Positions 62,842 to 64,000 of a stretch of DNA of 64,000 bases are shown here, one piece after another. Where the stretch lies: assembly GCA_033064195.1 (NCBI GenBank), contig JARBJD010000360.1, forward strand, positions 1-64,000. Reading direction: 5' to 3'. A model generated the notes under the pieces. It did not search any database. It was not told the DNA's origin and worked only from the letters and a program-made list of their open reading frames with translations. The stretch comes from Blattamonas nauphoetae (taxonomy: Eukaryota > Preaxostyla > Oxymonadida). The translations under genes and the position numbers were made by a program. Each line of letters starts with the position of its first letter. Within the stretch, counting starts at the first letter, position 1.

Positions 62842-63265
62842 TTAGTGTGTGAATCGCCTTTGCGGGTGCAAGCTGGGGAGTGCAGTGGAGAGGCCATACT
62901 GTGTGGAGTGGAGGAGTCCGCTGTAGTCGTCGCGTGAGAGCATCCCTTCGCGCTTGACCATCACGACCATGTTCAACACCACTTCATTCTCCGGCTAATC
63001 GACAATCTCTTTGAAAGATGTGCGGAGGATCCACTCCACGAATGGAAGGAGCTGTCCCCGGAAGAAGAGGAACTCGATGAACAGGCTGATGGGAAGAGCA
63101 CAGAGAGGAAAGGTTGTTTCCTTGTCAAACCCGAAGGACATGAGCGAAGAGACAAGAGAAATGACGTCATGACCAGCTGGGAGAGAGACTGAAGCGTGTG
63201 CGGAATGAAGAGAGATGATGAAGTGGTGACGCTGTTCCGTCGTGTCATGTGAATTCTGGGAATTA
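62842..63265 (-). pseudogene. Host-like exon fragment with one in-frame stop
   Basis: On -, one frame reads NSHDTTEQRHHFIISLHSAH, HDVISLVSSLMSFGFDKETT and LFIEFLFFRGQLLPFVEWIL, is interrupted by a TAG at about 63000 and continues NMVVMVKREGMLSRDDYSGL to a stop at 62842-62844. The sequence just upstream (TTTAATTCCCAG on -) looks like an intron 3' end. Coding texture is convincing but the family is unknown to me. The internal stop suggests decay unless another intron removes it. Confidence 0.4.
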
Positions 63266-64000
63266 AATCACAGCAATCATTCTCTTCTTCAAAGATCACA
63301 ACGGTGACAATCTATTGTGGTTTCGGAAGCTCAGTTTTGAATTGAATCGGCAAAGCCTTATGTCGATCAGTGAGAACTGGATTCATTTCAATGACAGAGT
63401 CGAGTTGGTCAACGAGAACATGCAACTCCCTAATTCTGTATCCGACCTTCGTCTGAAGTCTCCATGAATCTATCAATTCAGAGTGACTACTCGAGACATC
63501 TTGGCTATCCTTTTTTCCTCCACGTAAACTTTGTGGAAATATTCCCGAACCCATGCCAGGATTGAATCGATGTTGGAGAGAGATGAATCACATAAGTTCA
63601 AAAGTGAGGAAGAAATGGATGAAATGTCTCGTTATGGAGCGATGTTTGAATCTGAAGGAGCTTTCTCTCTACAGTCGAGACAAAAGACAGGAGATGTAGG
63701 AATCTGTCGTAAAGATGTGAATTCCTGTTTAAGGACTAAAGTCGGAGGGATATTCACATCGAGTTGGAGGAATGGTCTCGAGAGAAAGTGAGAAATCTGG
63801 GAGTGAAGATGGATCTTGATTTCTCATTTCTGATATGATTGAGTGATCAAATGCTCGGATACCAGTATTGCCTAGCGATGAAAACGACAGAACACCACAT
63901 CGGAAGGATGGAGTGTGGAGAGGAAGATAAGATACGAGTGACAATGTTCTTCATTGATTGTACGATTTGAGTCTTCGACATGAATTGAAATGTTCTTTCT
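63266..64000 (-). other. Possible upstream exons of the same host gene
   Basis: On -, frames at 63312-63554 (SSSHSELIDSWRLQTKVGYR, IRELHVLVDQLDSVIEMNPV) and 63729-63944 (TRCEYPSDFSP) have protein-like composition and the same orientation as the fragment at 62842-63265. They could be exons of one gene running off the window. No motif and no start codon context that I can defend. Confidence 0.25.

Noticed and set aside
1-64000. Alternative genetic code (stop codon reassignment)
   Set aside because: Long intact genes (MULE transposase, ATPase, small modular proteins) end normally and lack internal stops; the few in-frame stops are in sequences that look decayed.

Overview
This is a eukaryotic window, most likely from a protist. 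An anaerobic metamonad (oxymonad or parabasalid type) is my tentative guess, because of the dense Polinton/Maverick load and the MULE and hAT transposases. There is no bacterial gene organisation, no rRNA and no CRISPR. Nearly everything recognisable is mobile DNA, and much of it is nested.

Layout. (1) Positions 1 to about 7430 hold the right part of Polinton copy A: packaging ATPase tail, coiled-coil protein, integrase, unknown protein, protein-primed DNA polymerase and a modular small protein. (2) 7430-12270 is a gene-poor stretch with an array of hairpin-forming repeats (about 7.8-9.1 kb), one long MULE transposase gene (10438-11910, - strand), a tRNA-like relic and a short minisatellite. 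(3) 12271 to about 60008 is Polinton copy B: capsid-like genes, small virion-type proteins, ATPase, and integrase and polymerase remnants. It has been split by three other elements and its right part is tandemly amplified.

The three insertions into copy B have readable ends: a 4,996-bp element of unknown family (24031-29026, related 24/25-bp terminal inverted repeats, AGTTG duplicated); a 9,413-bp hAT element (29266-38678, ends CAGGGCTTTCC, 8-bp duplication GGTCCACA) that still carries a hAT transposase; and a 5,017-bp hAT element without a transposase (40046-45062, same ends, 8-bp duplication ATCGCGAT). Each carries non-transposon sequence, in two cases with clear signs of host-like coding, and each contains a large minisatellite that is almost free of stop codons in several frames. 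To the right, a 4.5-4.7 kb Polinton segment is repeated three times in tandem (46124-60008). These units also show what the two 5-kb insertion sites look like when empty.

(4) 60009-64000 looks like host chromosome: a decayed Glu/Lys-rich gene on the - strand, a membrane-segment-like stretch, and exon-like fragments. I could not assign precise functions there.

Polinton parts are described as fossils. Copy A has roughly two to three breaks and copy B has several, besides the three insertions.
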